Source: an uncultured Methanosarcinales archaeon (GTDB taxonomy: Archaea > Halobacteriota > Methanosarcinia > Methanotrichales > Methanotrichaceae). From it: a stretch of DNA of 51,637 nt. The translations under genes and the position numbers were made by a program. The stretch lies in NCBI GenBank assembly GCA_903871465.1, contig CAIQHB010000074.1, forward strand, positions 1-51,637. Reading direction: 5' to 3'. The notes under the pieces are model-generated. The model made no database searches, was not told where the DNA came from, and saw only the letters and a program-made list of their open reading frames with translations. Shown here piece after piece: positions 50,118 to 51,637 of this stretch; position 1 is the stretch's first letter, and each line of letters begins with the position of its first letter.

Positions 50118-51200
50118 ATGGAAAAATCTTACTGGATGAGAGATCAAGATCAAAAAGGCAACTTTTCGAATAAAGGTTACGATACCTTCAACCCAAAGAA
50201 AGACTATATAGGGATACGGCTGCAACAAAGCGTTCCCCTCCTGGACAGGGACTGGAATGAGCTGGAGGATATAAGGCGATACCAGGAGATGATTCTGCGC
50301 AGGTGGTATATAGGCGATGGAACCCCTGATAATGGATTTAGCATTACATGCAATACTGCCGATCCGACAAAGATCAAGATCTCGGCCGGAAGATATCTGG
50401 TAGATGGCTTCGAAGCTGTAACTGAGGATCGGGACGACCCCATCTTGGGCAAGTATGAGCCCGGAAAATATGATTTGGTCTACCTGGATCTGTGGATAAG
50501 CGAGATCCACGGAACACCTGAATTAAAAAATCCTCAAGACGTGAACATGGAAACCTGCGCCAGACATAAGATCAATTGGGAGGTAGAAGTAATTGAAATA
50601 GACGATTTTAATTATTTCACTCAGGATTTGGAGGCGATGCTGAATCAATCCGGCAAAAAAGAGCCCCATCATCATTATTCTCCGCTGGCGCTGCTGGACC
50701 GCAGTCACGCCTTTGATGCCCAAGATCCGCAAACCATTGTAATTGACCTGAGGGGCATAGCAAATTGTGCACCCATAACTAATTCGATTAGCGTCATCAC
50801 TAAGAATACAGATGGTAGTTATATTTATATCAAACCTGGAAAAAAATGGCCGATAGAAAAGGATCTTATTGAAGATATGATTCCTTGCAGCTCATATAGA
50901 TATTTGATATGGGCTATGGTGGAAAATGAGAATCGCTCATCACCCACGCCTGGAAATCCGGCCACTTCCAGTTTAATGATTTATAACAAGCTTAGGGATT
51001 ATAAAACTGGTAATACCATTGACACTCCTCAGAAAGATTGCAAAAGCATTAAAGTAAAATCTGAGTATAAAGGTGTTGATTTTATGCAATATATTTCTGA
51101 CCAGCGTCCTTTTAGAAATGGCTTTCTAGATAGTATCGAAAATGAAGGTGAAAATACTATTATTATCAAACGTATAGGTTTTATATATACTAGTATATGA
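50118..51200 (+). CDS. DUF6519-like tail-fibre-associated protein
   Basis: 360 aa with an AGGTGA site. The N-terminal pattern Y-D-T-F-N-P-K-K-D-Y-I-G-I-R-L-Q-Q-S-V-P and L-L-D-R-D-W-N-E resembles the family motif G-V-x-x-Q-Q-G-R-V-x-L-D-x-D-W-N-E (DUF6519/DUF4815-type proteins near phage and eCIS fibres). P-G-K-Y-D-L-V-Y-L-D-L-W and H-H-H-Y-S-P-L-A-L-L follow, then a beta-rich C-terminus. Many related proteins are much longer; this one may be shortened or rely on the next gene. Likely a surface-exposed attachment protein. Confidence 0.7.
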   Translation: MEKSYWMRDQDQKGNFSNKGYDTFNPKKDYIGIRLQQSVPLLDRDWNELEDIRRYQEMILRRWYIGDGTPDNGFSITCNTADPTKIKISAGRYLVDGFEAVTEDRDDPILGKYEPGKYDLVYLDLWISEIHGTPELKNPQDVNMETCARHKINWEVEVIEIDDFNYFTQDLEAMLNQSGKKEPHHHYSPLALLDRSHAFDAQDPQTIVIDLRGIANCAPITNSISVITKNTDGSYIYIKPGKKWPIEKDLIEDMIPCSSYRYLIWAMVENENRSSPTPGNPATSSLMIYNKLRDYKTGNTIDTPQKDCKSIKVKSEYKGVDFMQYISDQRPFRNGFLDSIENEGENTIIIKRIGFIYTSI

Positions 51201-51359
51201 ACGTAAATACGTTTACAAAGACAATTAAGAAATGCTCTTATTCTTGGCATAACGCAAGGTTCTAACTCGAACTTAGATATGTCGTAATCCCTGTGTATTA
51301 CTCAACAAATTTTTCTAATTATAAATATTATCTAATACAAATAGTAGGAGGTATAGAAT

Positions 51360-51637
51360 ATGCAACCGGAAAGAAACCAGAAATTGAACATGCCATGGGA
51401 CGACCAAGTGCGAAGCCGTGGTAACAAGGCAGGATTTGCTTTTCAGGACAGAGACTGCAAAGACAGTAAAGATCTGACTCACGACTGGGAGTGGTACTCT
51501 AAAGGCGAAGCTGCTAGCTTGACATATGGTGGTCCGAATGGTGCGGAAAAACTAAAATTTGATGCACCAAAGGGCAGTCTGACAATAGATGGCAACGTTG
51601 GGATCGGAACAACTCCGAGCGCCAAGCTACATGTGGC
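51360..51637 (+). CDS. Tail-fibre-like protein, 5' part (runs off the window)
   Basis: The first 92 codons follow a strong AGGAGGT site. D-L-T-H-D-W-E-W-Y-S-K-G-E and S-L-T-I-D-G-N-V-G-I-G-T-T-P are seen. The last string with S-A-K-L-H-V is the motif typical of phage and eCIS fibres and other trimeric-fibre proteins (G-N-V-G-I-G-T-x-x-P-x-x-x-L-x-V). The C-terminal part, which usually carries the receptor-binding or S74 chaperone domain, is outside the window. Likely receptor-binding fibre (Pvc13-type function). Confidence 0.75.
   Translation, partial: MQPERNQKLNMPWDDQVRSRGNKAGFAFQDRDCKDSKDLTHDWEWYSKGEAASLTYGGPNGAEKLKFDAPKGSLTIDGNVGIGTTPSAKLHV

Larger units (their letters stand above)
33592..51637 (+). 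other. Extracellular contractile injection system (eCIS) gene cluster
   Basis: Twenty consecutive rightward genes encode most structural parts of a phage-tail-like particle: cap, sheath, tubes, LysM protein, hub, spike, PAAR tip, gp25, two J-like baseplate proteins, tail protein I and fibres. There are no capsid, portal, terminase or integrase genes, and a DUF4255 cap is present, which separates an eCIS from a prophage. The cluster is cut by the window end before the AAA+ ATPase and tape measure are seen. Confidence 0.93.

Noticed and set aside
33592-51637. A defective prophage
   Set aside because: There are no head, packaging, integrase or lysis genes, and DUF4255, DUF6760 and LysM genes match eCIS loci.

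Overview
The window reads as a chromosome segment of a methanogenic archaeon, most likely of the Methanothrix (Methanosaeta) type. The evidence is indirect: short-leader secreted proteins rich in N-X-S/T sequons, DUF1616 membrane proteins, a secreted protein resembling methanogen extracellular families, purine-rich GGAGG ribosome sites with frequent ATGA overlaps, and TATA-like AT boxes. No rRNA, tRNA or CRISPR array was seen, so the assignment is an inference.

Positions 1-3600 are accessory: the 3' end of a TPR gene with exact 102-bp repeats, a small coiled-coil protein, and a 0.65-kb duplicated block (a 127/130-aa gene of unknown function) whose two copies flank a HicB-HicA toxin-antitoxin pair. 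Positions 3600-10250 hold six leftward genes for exported or membrane proteins: two DUF1616 proteins, one of them apparently a chimera, and four secreted proteins that share domains with each other. Positions 10400-12190 hold an IS630-like transposase remnant, a 50-aa gene, an 87-aa gene and a papain-like cysteine protease resembling AvrRpt2 (peptidase family C70).

Positions 12270-31650 hold ten rightward genes. The last nine (from 15443) form one tight operon. Two are large paralogues, one with a Sec or lipoprotein leader and one without. Six carry a common N-terminal module with an F-Y-x-L-P motif, and several of these add tandem ~100-aa beta-type modules ending in Y-x-Y/W...DG-x. One also holds an OmpA-like segment. 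The operon ends with a translationally coupled pair: a protein that looks like an ABBA/DMATS prenyltransferase fold and an alpha-barrel protein with a class II terpene-cyclase DXDD motif. Apart from the first gene (12271) none has a leader peptide. I do not recognise this set as a described system.

Positions 33592 to the end hold the structural operon of an extracellular contractile injection system (eCIS, phage-tail-like, PVC/Afp type): a split cap (DUF4255 plus a carboxypeptidase-regulatory-like protein), a sheath with four tandem inserted modules, two tube proteins, a tail-assembly-like zinc-knuckle protein, DUF6760, a histidine/asparagine-rich repeat protein, a LysM protein, a gp27-like hub, an OB-fold spike, a PAAR tip, a gp25 baseplate wedge, two J-like baseplate proteins, a gpI-like tail protein and fibre-type proteins running off the end. 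The AAA+ ATPase and tape measure are not in the window and may lie downstream. The working hypothesis is that the leaderless operon and the cysteine protease are cargo, adaptor or surface components linked to this archaeal particle. Only co-location supports that.
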